DNA of 64,000 nt from Streptomyces chumphonensis (GTDB lineage Bacteria > Actinomycetota > Actinomycetes > Streptomycetales > Streptomycetaceae): NCBI RefSeq assembly GCF_014779715.1, contig NZ_JACXYU010000012.1, positions 88,108 through 152,107 of the forward strand, read 5' to 3'. A model generated the notes under the pieces. It was not told where the DNA came from. It saw nothing but the letters and a program-made list of their open reading frames with translations, and did no database searches. Within the stretch, counting starts at the first letter, position 1; each line of letters starts with the position of its first letter. A program made the translations under genes and the position numbers. Shown here in pieces: positions 17,071-25,818 of this stretch.

Positions 17071-18422
17071 CCGCCGGCCTCCTCCGTCGCCGCGCGGCCC
17101 GGGCGGCGCGGCGTCATCGAGGCGGGGGCGTGCAGCCGGACGCGGGCGGCCCGCCGCCCCGCGGCGTCCGCCACCTCGAACCGCCAGCCCGCCACCTCCA
17201 CCCCGTCGCCCTCGACCGGGATACGTCCCAGCTCCGTCGCGACGAGCCCGGCGAGCGTCTCGTAGGGTCCTGCCGGCAGGCGCAGCCCGATCTCCTCCAC
17301 CTGGTCGGTGCGCGTCGCCCCGTCGGCGTCGTAGACGAGGCGCCCCTGCGCGTCGGTCCCGGCCGCGGCCAGCTCCGGGGCGGCCAGCGGGTCGTGCTCG
17401 TCGCGCACCTCGCCGACGACCTCCTCCAGGATGTCCTCCAGCGTCAGGACGCCGGCCGTGCCGCCGTACTCGTCGATCACGACGGCGATGCTGCGCCGCT
17501 CCGAGAGCTGGTCGAGCAGCTGGTCGGCGGGGAGTGTCCCGGGGACGAGCAGCGGCTCGGTGAGCAGCGCGTCCAGGTGCCGCTCCGTCCGCTCGGCGGG
17601 CGGCACGGCGAGGACGTCCTTGATGTGGACGACGCCCACGACGGTGTCGAGGCTCTCGCGGTAGACGGGGAAGCGGGACAGACCGGTGGCGCGCGTGGCG
17701 GTGGTCACGTCCAGCGCCGTGGCGCGGACGTCCAGCGCGTGGACCCGCACGCGCGGCGTCATCACGTTCTCGGCGGTCAGGTCGGCGAGGCGCAGGGTGC
17801 GGACGAACAGCTCCGCCGTGTCGGCCTCCAGCACTCCTTCCTTGGCGGAGTGCCGGGCCAGCGCGACCAGCTCCTGCGAGGACCGCGCCGAGGCCAGCTC
17901 CTCCGTCGGCCGCAGCCCCATCAGGCGCAGCGTGCGGTTCGCGGTGCTGTTCAGGTGACGGATGAACGGCCGGAAGGCGGCGGAGAAGAGCCGCTGGAGG
18001 GGGCCGACCCGGCGGGCCATCGCCAGCGGCGCCGAGATCGCCCAGTTCTTCGGCACCAGTTCGCCCACGACCATCAGGACCACGGTCGACAGGGCCGTGC
18101 CCAGCACCAGCGCCGTCGAGGAAGCGGCCCGCTGGGACAGCCCCACCGCCTCCACCGGCCCGGTGAGCAGGGCGGCGATCGACGGCTCGGCGAGCATGCC
18201 GATCAGCAGACTGGTCAGCGTGATGCCCAGCTGCGCGCCGGAGAGCTGGAAGGTCAGGGAGCGGACGGCCGCCAGCGCTCCCGCCGCACCCGGCTCCCGC
18301 GCGGCCGCGGACCGCTCCAGCAGACCGCGCTCCACCGTGGTGAGGGAGAACTCCGCCGCGACGAAGACGCCGCAGGCCAGCGTCAGCAGGAAGGCCGCAC
18401 CCAGAAGCAGGACTTCGGTCAT
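17067..18422 (-). CDS. CNNM/CorC-type hemolysin family membrane protein (first of pair)
   Basis: 451 aa. Domains in order: DUF21 membrane domain (residues about 1-190, with VGELVPKNWAIS), a CBS pair (about 210-340, with YGGTAGVLTLEDILEEVVGE) and a C-terminal CorC_HlyC/transporter-associated domain (about 360-440). It is the full-length partner of the shorter paralogue downstream. The start at 18422 (MTEVLLLGAAF) places a hydrophobic segment at once; an upstream extension at 18461 is less likely. It is probably involved in divalent cation export or tolerance. Confidence 0.88.
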   Translation of the reverse strand: MTEVLLLGAAFLLTLACGVFVAAEFSLTTVERGLLERSAAAREPGAAGALAAVRSLTFQLSGAQLGITLTSLLIGMLAEPSIAALLTGPVEAVGLSQRAASSTALVLGTALSTVVLMVVGELVPKNWAISAPLAMARRVGPLQRLFSAAFRPFIRHLNSTANRTLRLMGLRPTEELASARSSQELVALARHSAKEGVLEADTAELFVRTLRLADLTAENVMTPRVRVHALDVRATALDVTTATRATGLSRFPVYRESLDTVVGVVHIKDVLAVPPAERTERHLDALLTEPLLVPGTLPADQLLDQLSERRSIAVVIDEYGGTAGVLTLEDILEEVVGEVRDEHDPLAAPELAAAGTDAQGRLVYDADGATRTDQVEEIGLRLPAGPYETLAGLVATELGRIPVEGDGVEVAGWRFEVADAAGRRAARVRLHAPASMTPRRPGRAATEEAGG

Positions 18423-18607
18423 CGAGGCCCCCACGCCCCCTGAACACCACGGGAGGGGCACCGTGCGCGGCCCGCCGGACCGGAAGGTTCGCCCATGGCC
18501 GACGCTGCCCCCCTTCTCACCGTCGCGGGCAGGTTCTCCCAGCGTACGGGACCTCCGCGCAACGGCATCCCGGACCGTGACGGAGGCGTCGCGGCCCCTG
18601 CCCCCGT

Positions 18608-18641
18608 GCCGGTGAGGACGCAGCGCCGGTGAGGACGCGGC
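18608..18641. repeat. 17-bp tandem duplication
   Basis: Two adjacent copies of GCCGGTGAGGACGCRGC (18608-18624 and 18625-18641) differ at one base. They sit in the 237-bp gap between bioD and the upstream end of the CNNM gene pair. A small hairpin GAGCCGC-CT-GCGGCTC (18646-18661) abuts it, overlaps the bioD stop and may help to end the bio transcript. Confidence 0.6.
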
Positions 18642-18659
18642 GCAGGAGCCGCCTGCGGC

Positions 18660-19370
18660 TCAGGGCTCGGCGTGCGGCGGTGCGAACCCCGTGCCGCCGA
18701 GCCCGGGAGCCAGCCAGCCGGGGGCGGCGGCCCGGAAGCGTTCCCCGTCCAGGGCTCCGGCACCGTGCGGCACCAGGCCCAGCAGAGGGGCGCCCGCCGC
18801 CTCGGGCAGGTCCGTCAGGTTGCACAGGGCCGCCAGGTCGGGGGCGGCCGGCCAGGAGCCGACCACGACGCCGGGGTGGCGCAGTCCGCGCGAGCGCAGC
18901 GCCTCGACCGTCAGGGCCGTGGCGTTCAGCGTGCCCAGCCCGGCGGGGGCGACCGGCAGCACCGGGGCGTCCAGCAGGCGGGCCGCGTCGGCGAGCGTCC
19001 CACCGTCCTCGTCGAACTGCACGAGCAGGCCCCCGGCGCCCTCGACGAGCACCAGGTCGTGGTCGGTGGACAGCTTCTCCGCCGCCTCGGCGACGTCCGC
19101 CGGGGGTACACCGGGCCGCCCGCTCCGGCGCGCCGCCGTCCGCGGGGCCAGCGGTTCGGGGTAGCGGGCCAGCTCCACGCCGGTCACCGACGCCCCGGCG
19201 AGCCTCCGCACCTCGGCGACGTCGCCGGGCTCCCCGGGCGCCACGCCGGTCTGGGCCGGCTTCAGCACCGCGACGCTCCGGCCGGCCGTGACCGCGCAGG
19301 CGGCGAGGGCGGCCACCGTCACCGTCTTGCCGATCTCGGTGCCCGTACCGGACACGAACAGGATCCTCAC
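18660..19370 (-). CDS. bioD: Dethiobiotin synthetase
   Basis: 236 aa. ATP-dependent ring closure of 7,8-diaminopelargonate to dethiobiotin. The P-loop is GTGTEIGKT near residue 8, followed by LKPAQTG and the VEGAGGLLV segment typical of BioD. The GTG start at 19370 overlaps the bioA stop by 4 nt (GTGA), so it is translationally coupled as the last gene of bioB-bioA-bioD. Confidence 0.94.
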   Translation of the reverse strand: MRILFVSGTGTEIGKTVTVAALAACAVTAGRSVAVLKPAQTGVAPGEPGDVAEVRRLAGASVTGVELARYPEPLAPRTAARRSGRPGVPPADVAEAAEKLSTDHDLVLVEGAGGLLVQFDEDGGTLADAARLLDAPVLPVAPAGLGTLNATALTVEALRSRGLRHPGVVVGSWPAAPDLAALCNLTDLPEAAGAPLLGLVPHGAGALDGERFRAAAPGWLAPGLGGTGFAPPHAEP

Positions 19371-20680
19371 GCGCCGACCCCCGCCCGCGCCGCCGCGCAC
19401 ACGGCCGCACCGATGCGGGCGACGTCCTCGTCACCGGTGACGTAGGGCGGCATCGTGTAGACCATGTCGCGAAACGGCCGCAGCCAGACGCCGTGCCCGA
19501 CCGCGGCCCGCGTCGCCGCCGCCACGTCCACCTCCCGGTCCAGCTGCACGACGCCGATCGCGCCCAGGACACGGACGTCCCGCACGCCGGGCGCGCCCTC
19601 GGCCGCCGCGAGCCCCTCCCGCAGCCCGGCCCCGATGCGCTTCACCTCGCCGGCCCAGTCCTGGGAGAGCAGCAGGCCGATCGAGGCGTCGGCCACGGCG
19701 GCGGCCAGCGGGTTGGCCATGAACGTCGGGCCGTGGGCCAGTACCGGAACCTCGCCCTCGGAGATGCCGCGCGCCACCTCGGTGGAGCACAGCGTCGCCG
19801 CCATCGTCAGGTAGCCGCCGGTCAGAGCCTTGCCGACGCACAGCACGTCGGGGCTGATCCCGGCGTGCTCGGACGCGAAGAAGGTCCCCGTCCGGCCGAA
19901 GCCGGTGGCGATCTCGTCGAGGATCAGCAGCACGCCGTGCTCGTCGCACGCCTCGCGCAGCACGCGCAGGTACGCGGGGGAGTGGAAGCGCATGCCGCCC
20001 GCGCCCTGCACCACGGGTTCGACGATGACGGCCGCCAGTTCGTCGGCGTGCTCGGCCACCAGCGCACGCAGCCGCCCGGCGTACTCCGGGTCCGGCGCGG
20101 CGTCGAAACCGGGCGGCGGCGCCGGGGCGAAGACCTGTCGGGGCAGCAGACCCGACCACAGGTGGTGCATGCCGCCGTCCGGATCGCACACCGACATCGG
20201 AGTCCAGGTGTCACCGTGGTACCCGCCCCGCCAGGTCAGCAGCCGCCGCTTGGCGGGCCGTCCGACCGAACGCCAGTACTGCAGGCACATCTTGACGGCC
20301 ACCTCGACCGACACCGATCCGGAGTCGGCCAGGAAGACGTGCTCCAGGCCCTCCGGCGTGACGTCGACGAGCCGCTTGGCCAGCCGCACGGCGGGCTCGT
20401 GGGTGAGCCCGCCGAACATCACGTGACTGACCCGGTCCAGCTGCCCGCGGGCGGCCTCGTTGAGCACCGGGTGGTTGTAGCCGTGGACGGCCGACCACCA
20501 CGACGACATGCCGTCCACCAGCTCGCGGTGCCCGGCCACCGGCTCGGCCAACCGCAGCCGCACCCCGGCCGCGGACTCGACGGCCAGCGGCGCCTCGCGG
20601 CCGGGCATCGGACCGTACGGGTGCCACACGTGCCGCCGGTCCAGGGCCAGCAGCCGGTCGGGGGTGAGCGGCTCAGGCAT
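19367..20680 (-). CDS. bioA: Adenosylmethionine-8-amino-7-oxononanoate aminotransferase
   Basis: 437-aa class III aminotransferase that makes 7,8-diaminopelargonate. Landmarks are HVWHPYGPM at the N-terminus, DGMSSWWSAVHGYNHP, LLILDEIATGFGRTG (PLP aspartate) and the PLP lysine in CVGKALTGGY. The start at 20680 lies inside the end of bioB (8-nt overlap), which argues for translational coupling. In the pathway it acts after BioF, encoded divergently. Confidence 0.95.
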   Translation of the reverse strand: MPEPLTPDRLLALDRRHVWHPYGPMPGREAPLAVESAAGVRLRLAEPVAGHRELVDGMSSWWSAVHGYNHPVLNEAARGQLDRVSHVMFGGLTHEPAVRLAKRLVDVTPEGLEHVFLADSGSVSVEVAVKMCLQYWRSVGRPAKRRLLTWRGGYHGDTWTPMSVCDPDGGMHHLWSGLLPRQVFAPAPPPGFDAAPDPEYAGRLRALVAEHADELAAVIVEPVVQGAGGMRFHSPAYLRVLREACDEHGVLLILDEIATGFGRTGTFFASEHAGISPDVLCVGKALTGGYLTMAATLCSTEVARGISEGEVPVLAHGPTFMANPLAAAVADASIGLLLSQDWAGEVKRIGAGLREGLAAAEGAPGVRDVRVLGAIGVVQLDREVDVAAATRAAVGHGVWLRPFRDMVYTMPPYVTGDEDVARIGAAVCAAARAGVGA

Positions 20681-21896
20681 TGGGCGGCAGGTCGGTCCCG
20701 GCACCCCGGCGCCGGACCGCCACGAGGTCGGTGCGCGCGTCACCGGCGCCCGCCGCGCCGGCGGCCTCCGCCGCCACCGCGACCGCCTCGTCACCGGTCG
20801 CGGCGAGCCGCGCGGGCGGCTCCTCGGACGCGGAGTCGCCGCAGGGCGCGCACCCTCCGCCGGAACCGCAGCCGCCGGCCGCGAGCGCGTCGGCACGGTG
20901 CTCGGGCAGCGTCGTGGTGCCGCTGCCCTCCACCTCGAAGCCCGCGTCCGCGATCATGTCGAGGTCGGCCTTGCCCGCCTGGCCCTCGCTGGTCAGGTAG
21001 TCGCCCAGGAAGATCGAGTTCGCCAGGTGCAGGGCGAGCGGCTGGAGTGAGCGCAGGTGCACCTCACGTCCGGCGGCCAGCCGTACCTCGACGTCCGGGC
21101 ACACGAACCGCACCATGGCCAGGATGCGCAGCACCCGCTGCGGCGTGAGGTGCCACTCCTTGGCCAGCGGCGTCCCCTCGAAGGGGATGAGGAAGTTCAC
21201 CGGGACCGAGTCGGGGTCCAGCTCCCGCAGGGAGAAGACGACGTCCACCAGGTCGGCGTCGCTCTCGCCCATGCCCGCGATGAGCCCGGAACAGGCCGAC
21301 AGGCCCGCGGCCTGCGCCTGCTGCACCGTGGAGACGCGGTCGGCGTAGGTGTGGGTCGTGGTGATGTCCGCGTAGGTGGCCTCGGAGGTGTTGAGGTTGT
21401 GGTTGTAGGCGTCCGCGCCCGCCTCCCGCAGCCGGTCGGCCTGACCGTCGGAGAGCAGGCCCAGACAGGCGCACACCTCCACGCCCTCGTGCTGCTCCTT
21501 GATGGCGGCGATGGTCTCCGACACCCGGTCCACGTCGCGGTCGGTGGGACCGCGCCCACTGGCCACCAGGCACACCCGTTTGGCGCCCCCGGCGAGCCCC
21601 GCCTGCGCGGCGGCCGCGGCCTGGTCCGGCTTGAGCCAGGTGTACTTGAGGATCTCGGCCTTCGACCCCAGCCGCTGCGAGCAGTACGAGCAGTCCTCCG
21701 GGCACAGCCCCGACTTCAGGTTCACCAGGTAGTTGAGCTTCACCCGCCGCCCGAACCAGTGGCGGCGGACTTTGCCCGCCGCGGCCACCACATCGAGCAG
21801 TTCGTCGTCTGAGGTCGCCAGCACGGCGAGCGCTTCCCCGCGCGTCGGCAGCTCGCGCCGCAGCCCCTTGTCCACCAGCGTGTTCAGCAGGTCCAT
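20673..21896 (-). CDS. bioB: Biotin synthase
   Basis: 407-aa radical SAM enzyme that inserts sulfur into dethiobiotin. The cluster motif CPEDCSYC supplies C65, C69 and C72. The core is followed by an extra tail of about 75 residues after residue 330 that holds the Cys/Gly-rich stretch CGSGGGCAPCGDS and then an Ala/Glu-rich end; the length exceeds the ~345 aa of the E. coli enzyme. The ATG at 21896 has a GAGG ribosome site at suitable distance; an ATG three codons upstream (21905) is too close to it. First gene of the bioB-bioA-bioD operon and divergent from bioF. Confidence 0.95.
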   Translation of the reverse strand: MDLLNTLVDKGLRRELPTRGEALAVLATSDDELLDVVAAAGKVRRHWFGRRVKLNYLVNLKSGLCPEDCSYCSQRLGSKAEILKYTWLKPDQAAAAAQAGLAGGAKRVCLVASGRGPTDRDVDRVSETIAAIKEQHEGVEVCACLGLLSDGQADRLREAGADAYNHNLNTSEATYADITTTHTYADRVSTVQQAQAAGLSACSGLIAGMGESDADLVDVVFSLRELDPDSVPVNFLIPFEGTPLAKEWHLTPQRVLRILAMVRFVCPDVEVRLAAGREVHLRSLQPLALHLANSIFLGDYLTSEGQAGKADLDMIADAGFEVEGSGTTTLPEHRADALAAGGCGSGGGCAPCGDSASEEPPARLAATGDEAVAVAAEAAGAAGAGDARTDLVAVRRRGAGTDLPPNA

Positions 21897-21965
21897 GGCG
21901 CGCATCCTCGCTCACCGACAAGCCCCGGGCCAAGGCGGGATGGCACAACGGCGGCCGATCGGGGT

Positions 21966-22019
21966 GTGTGGATTGCCACACGGTGCGCCGGGCCCGGTCC
22001 GGTTAGGTTCGGGTGAACC
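21966..22019. promoter_or_regulatory. Two inverted repeats between bioB and bioF
   Basis: The 146-bp gap between the divergent starts holds GTGTGG-N4-CCACAC (21966-21981) and GGTTC-N4-GAACC (22006-22019). The second overlaps a -10-like TAGGTT (22004-22009) facing bioF. Many actinobacteria lack a DNA-binding BirA and use a TetR-type repressor (BioQ) at bio promoters, so either repeat is a candidate operator. No regulator gene lies next to the cluster. Confidence 0.45.
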
Positions 22020-22042
22020 GACGAACCGAGGAGCGCCCGACC

Positions 22043-23188
22043 ATGGCAGAAGACCCGTTCGGCTGGCTCGACGCGGCACGCGAGCAGCGGGCGGACGCCG
22101 GTCTCGTCCGGCGGCTGCGGCCCCGCGCCGCCGACGACCCGCTGCTGGATCTGGCCGGGAACGACTACCTGGGGCTGGCCCGGGACCCCCGCGTCACGAC
22201 GGCCGCGGGCGATGCCGCCCGCCGGTGGGGCGCGGGTGCCACGGGCTCGCGGCTCGTGACCGGATCGACCGGCCTGCACGCGGAGCTTGAGGCGGAGCTG
22301 GCCGCCTTCTGCGGGTTCGAGTCGGCTCTCGTCCTGTCCTCCGGCTACGCGGCGAACCTCGCCGCCGTCACCGCGCTCGCGCCCCGGCAGGCGCGCGTCG
22401 TGTCCGACGCCGACAACCACGCCTCCCTCATCGACGGATGCCGGCTCGCCCGCGCCGAGACGGTCGTCGTCCCGCACGCCGACCCCGGTGCGACGGCCAA
22501 GGCGCTCGCCGGACACCCGGGCCCGGCTCTGGCCGTCACCGACGCGGTGTTCTCGGTGGACGGCGACGCCGCGCCGCTGGGCGAACTGCACGGCGTGTGC
22601 CGTCGGGCGGGCGCGGCCCTCCTCGTCGACGACGCGCACGGGCTCGGCGTCCTCGGCCGCGGGGGGCGGGGCACGCTCGACGCGGCGGGGCTCGCGGGCC
22701 GCGAGGACGTGGTCGCCACGGTCACCCTGTCGAAGTCCTTCGGCAGCCAGGGGGGAGCGGTCCTGGCCCCCGCACGTGTCGTCGAGCATCTGGTCAACAC
22801 CGCGCGCACGTTCATCTTCGACACCGGGCTCGCACCCGCCGCCGCCGGCGCGGCGCTGGCCGCGCTGCGCGTCCTGCGGGCGGAGCCGGAGCGCGCCGAG
22901 CGGGTGCGCGGCATCGCCCTCGCCCTGCACCGGGGCCTGACGTCGGCCGGTCTGAGCGCCGCGCGTCCGGACGCGGCCGTCGTCTCGGTGCGGGCACCCT
23001 CCCCGCAGGCCGCGCTGCGCTGGGCCGCGGACTGCCGGGCCGCCGGGTTGGCCGTGGGCTGCTTCCGTCCGCCCTCGGTGCCCGACGGCGTCTCCCGGCT
23101 CCGGCTCACCGCGCGCGCCGACCTCACCGACGCCCAGGTGACCCGGGCGCTGCGCACGATCGTCTCGCTGGCCCCTCAGGGCGCCTGA
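22043..23188 (+). CDS. bioF: 8-amino-7-oxononanoate synthase
   Basis: 381-aa PLP-dependent alpha-oxoamine synthase that condenses pimeloyl-thioester with alanine. Visible motifs are NDYLGLARDP, GSRLVTGSTGLHAELE, DDAHGLGVLG and the PLP lysine in TLSKSFGSQGG. The ATG at 22043 follows GAGGAG at good distance. It is divergent from bioBAD, which together cover the four late steps. The final 13 bp overlap the convergent DUF6328 gene. Confidence 0.95.
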   Translation: MAEDPFGWLDAAREQRADAGLVRRLRPRAADDPLLDLAGNDYLGLARDPRVTTAAGDAARRWGAGATGSRLVTGSTGLHAELEAELAAFCGFESALVLSSGYAANLAAVTALAPRQARVVSDADNHASLIDGCRLARAETVVVPHADPGATAKALAGHPGPALAVTDAVFSVDGDAAPLGELHGVCRRAGAALLVDDAHGLGVLGRGGRGTLDAAGLAGREDVVATVTLSKSFGSQGGAVLAPARVVEHLVNTARTFIFDTGLAPAAAGAALAALRVLRAEPERAERVRGIALALHRGLTSAGLSAARPDAAVVSVRAPSPQAALRWAADCRAAGLAVGCFRPPSVPDGVSRLRLTARADLTDAQVTRALRTIVSLAPQGA

Positions 23189-23682
23189 GAGCCCCGGCGG
23201 GTGCGCGCGTGCGCACGCCGCACCTGCCAGGGGAGCACGGCCCACAGGGCCACGCACGCCGTGAACGTCGCCGCACCGGCGACGATCCCGACGCCCCGGC
23301 CCAGCACGAAGTCGACGACGAGCAGGACGGCTCCGGTGAGGGACAGTCCGAGCACGGCGAGCCCCGCCGCCGCCAGTCGCGCGGAGACCTCCACGACCCG
23401 CCGCTTCGCCCCGCGGCGGAACAGCACCCGGTGCACGACGGCCGGCGTGGTGAACAGCAGGGCGCTCAGCGCGCTCAGCAGCAGCGTGGTGACGTAGGTG
23501 CCGCGCTGGACGTCGTCGAGCTCAGGGAAGCGCGGGGTGAAGGCCAGCGTGAGCAGGAAGGCGAACAGGATCTGTACGCCGGTCTGGATGACGCGCAGCT
23601 CCTGCAGCAGCTCCGCGAAGTTGCGGTCGTCGCGCTCCAGCGGCGTCTCGTGGCGATCCGGACGGTACGCCTCCATGCTCAC
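23176..23682 (-). CDS. DUF6328 family membrane protein
   Basis: 168 aa. A charged N-terminus (DRHETPLERDDRNFAELLQE) is followed by four membrane segments: near 35-52 (VQILFAFLLTLAFTPRF), 66-86, 105-125 and 130-150. The E-L-L-Q-E-L-R-V-x-Q-T-G-V-Q-I-L-F motif before the first segment is typical of this family of unknown function. The GTG at 23682 has an AGGGG ribosome site; an ATG two codons later (23676) is an alternative. It converges on bioF. Confidence 0.8.
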   Translation of the reverse strand: MSMEAYRPDRHETPLERDDRNFAELLQELRVIQTGVQILFAFLLTLAFTPRFPELDDVQRGTYVTTLLLSALSALLFTTPAVVHRVLFRRGAKRRVVEVSARLAAAGLAVLGLSLTGAVLLVVDFVLGRGVGIVAGAATFTACVALWAVLPWQVRRAHARTRRGSQAP

Positions 23683-23704
23683 CGACTGACCCCTGTGGCC
23701 CGCT

Positions 23705-24742
23705 TTACTCCTCCTGCTTCGACCTGGGGCGGGCCGTCTCCCGGTGACGCCACCGCCCGCCCAGCACCACGGCCGTGAGGCCCAGCAGGGCCCACGCGGA
23801 CAGCACGAGGGCGGGAGCGGTGGCGGCGGTCCCGAAGTACGAGACCGAGCGCAGCAGCTCACCGGAGGCACCCGGCGGGAGCAGCCCACCGATCCACGCG
23901 ACCGCGGAGGGCAGCAGCTCGGGCGCGGAGGTGACCCCGGAGAAGGGGTTGCCGAGCAGGACGAGGACGAAGGCCGCGAGGCCCAGGCCCCGGGTGCCCA
24001 GCACGGCGGCGGTGCCCGCCGCGGCGGCCGCGACGGCCAGGACCGTCAGCCCCAGGACTCCGGCCTCGGCCCACCAGTCGCCGGTCAGCACGCCGAGCCA
24101 GCTGTGCTGGACGGCGGCGGCCGTGAGCCCGACGAGGGCGGCGGCCGCCGTCAGCGCACCGGCGGCGCGGCCCCCGGTGAGGCCGAGGAGGGTGACGAGC
24201 GCGGCGGCGGCCACACCGGTCAGGGCGAGCGGGAGGGCACCCGCCGCGAAGGCCGCTCCGCGCGGGTCCGTCTCCGGCAGCGGCACGACGTCCGTGGTCC
24301 GCACCTCGGTCCCCGGCGGCGCCTGCGCGGCGACCGTCCGCTCCAGCAGCTGCGCCACGGCGGGACTCGCGGCCGAGGCGGTCAGCAGCTCCGTCCCGCG
24401 GGGGGACGCGATCAGGGCCCCGTAGACCTCACGGTCCTGGACGGCGGCCCGCGCCGCCTCGGCGTCCTGGTAGCGGTGCACGTCGAAGGCGTCCTCGGCG
24501 GGGCCGGTGGTGAGCCGTTCCGCGACGGGAGCGCCCGCCGGGGCGACGAGTCCGATCGGCAGGTCGCGGGGGGCCGTCCGGGCCGCCGGCCAGGCGAAGG
24601 CCCACAGGGCCAGCGCGGCGATCAGCGGGGCCGCGACGAGGACGGCGACCAGGCGTCGCCTGGTGCCGCCGTCCGGTCCCCGGCCGTCGCGGGCCGCCGC
24701 CTCGGTCGCCTCCGGGGGTGGGGTGGTGCGCGTCGTGGTCAT
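23705..24742 (-). CDS. ABC-2/YhgE-like membrane protein
   Basis: 345 aa. One N-terminal membrane segment (about residues 30-50), an extracytoplasmic domain of about 130 residues, then five or six C-terminal segments ending in an Arg-rich tail. This layout matches YhgE/Pip or DUF3533-like relatives of ABC-2 permeases, which lack their own ATPase. It shares the LLGNPFSGV-type motif and the GLLPPGA...SV-YF segment with the protein at 47753. GGAGG lies just before the ATG. It is divergent from a TetR gene across duplicated operators and is probably repressed by it; the gene may export an amphipathic compound. Confidence 0.75.
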   Translation of the reverse strand: MTTTRTTPPPEATEAAARDGRGPDGGTRRRLVAVLVAAPLIAALALWAFAWPAARTAPRDLPIGLVAPAGAPVAERLTTGPAEDAFDVHRYQDAEAARAAVQDREVYGALIASPRGTELLTASAASPAVAQLLERTVAAQAPPGTEVRTTDVVPLPETDPRGAAFAAGALPLALTGVAAAALVTLLGLTGGRAAGALTAAAALVGLTAAAVQHSWLGVLTGDWWAEAGVLGLTVLAVAAAAAGTAAVLGTRGLGLAAFVLVLLGNPFSGVTSAPELLPSAVAWIGGLLPPGASGELLRSVSYFGTAATAPALVLSAWALLGLTAVVLGGRWRHRETARPRSKQEE

Positions 24743-24757
24743 CGTCGGGCCTCCAAA

Positions 24758-24836
24758 AAGAAGGATCGTTCGTTTTAGTGAGTCCAGCGTTGCGCCGCCT
24801 CCGGCTCTTGTCAAGAAGGAACGTTCGTTTTAGTGT
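24758..24836. promoter_or_regulatory. Two direct repeats (TetR operators) with embedded promoter
   Basis: A 23-bp sequence occurs twice in the same orientation, 55 bp apart, at 24758-24780 and 24813-24835, with a single difference. Each copy contains the core CGTTCGTTTTAGTG. The second copy fills the spacer and -10 of a near-consensus promoter: TTGTCA (24808-24813), 17 bp, TAGTGT (24831-24836). That promoter faces the TetR gene; transcription would start at or next to its ATG. The first copy sits 16 bp before the start of the divergent membrane protein gene. Confidence 0.75.
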
Positions 24837-24842
24837 GCCGCC

Positions 24843-25445
24843 ATGGCACGCGTCTCCCAGGAACACCTCACCGCCCGCCGCCGTCAGATCCTCGACGGCG
24901 CCCGCCGCTGCTTCGCGCGCAACGGCTTCCACGCCACGTCCATGCAGGACGTGCTCCAGGAGACCGGCCTGTCGGCGGGCGCCGTCTACCGTTACTTCCG
25001 CAGCAAGGACGACCTCATCGCCGCCATCGCCTCGCAGGTGTTCGACGAAGTGGGCTCGGCGTTCGCCCAGGCCGCCGACGCGGAGGACCCGCCGCTTCCC
25101 GACGTGCTGCTCCCCGCCGTCCTGTGCCGCGTCCTGGCCGGGCCGACGCAGGCCACCCCGGCACTGGCCCTCCAGGTCTGGGCCGAGACCCTGCGCAACG
25201 ACGAACTGGCGGCGCGGATGCGGGAGGGCTACGCACGGGTGCTGGAATCCTGGGTGCGCATCGTGCGCGGCTACCAGGAGCGCGGCCTGATGCGCGAGGA
25301 CGTGCCCCCCGAGGACACGGCCCGCGTCCTCATCGGCGCCGCCCAGGGCTTCCTGGTCCAACAGGCGCTCTTCGGCCCGCTGGACCCGCACCTGCTGCGC
25401 ACCGGGCTGCGCGGTGTGATGGGCATGGAGCCGCCCGCCCCCTGA
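24843..25445 (+). CDS. TetR family transcriptional regulator
   Basis: 200 aa. The N-terminal TetR helix-turn-helix covers residues 10-60 (RRRQILDGARRCFARNGFHA, LSAGAVYRYFRSKDDLI). The C-terminal ligand domain is unremarkable. The -10 box TAGTGT ends 6 nt before the ATG and there is no ribosome site, so the mRNA is probably leaderless. Duplicated operators in the gap to the divergent ABC-2-like gene point to autoregulation plus control of that transporter. Confidence 0.9.
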   Translation: MARVSQEHLTARRRQILDGARRCFARNGFHATSMQDVLQETGLSAGAVYRYFRSKDDLIAAIASQVFDEVGSAFAQAADAEDPPLPDVLLPAVLCRVLAGPTQATPALALQVWAETLRNDELAARMREGYARVLESWVRIVRGYQERGLMREDVPPEDTARVLIGAAQGFLVQQALFGPLDPHLLRTGLRGVMGMEPPAP

Positions 25446-25476
25446 GGTTCCCTGCCCGGGGCCGCCCCGCGCGACG

Positions 25477-25668
25477 TCAGCGGGGATGCGGCGGCGGTCG
25501 GCCCTGCTGCCCGCCGCCCGTCGCCGTCAGAAGTCCCACGGTCACCAACCCGAGGACGATCCAGGCGAACCACACCCACCCGCTGCCGCCCAGCCCCACG
25601 GTGTACGCCGTGGCCAGCACGAGTGCGCCGAGCGTCGTTCCCGCCATGACCTTCGTCGCCGTCGGCAT
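25477..25668 (-). CDS. Small membrane protein, unknown function
   Basis: 63 aa with two membrane segments (KVMAGTTLGALVLATAYTVG and WVWFAWIVLGLVTVGLLTA) and a short Pro-rich tail. An excellent ribosome site (AGGGAGGTG) precedes the ATG at 25668, which supports it as a real gene. No recognisable motif. Confidence 0.6.
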   Translation of the reverse strand: MPTATKVMAGTTLGALVLATAYTVGLGGSGWVWFAWIVLGLVTVGLLTATGGGQQGRPPPHPR

Positions 25669-25818
25669 CGCACACCTCCCTGGAGGGGCCGGCGGAGCCC
25701 GGACCGATACCGGACCCGCGGCGGCCCCGCCGCGTCCCGTCCCTCCATGGTCCCGTCGGGTGCGGGCGGGCGCACCCGGGCGGGGGAGTCCGTAGCCGTC
25801 CCCGGAGCGCGGAGCCGC

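Noticed and set aside
16051..18450. A 799-aa version of the second CNNM protein
   Set aside because: The N-terminal 460 residues are an out-of-frame reading of the paralogue; the real start is at 17070.
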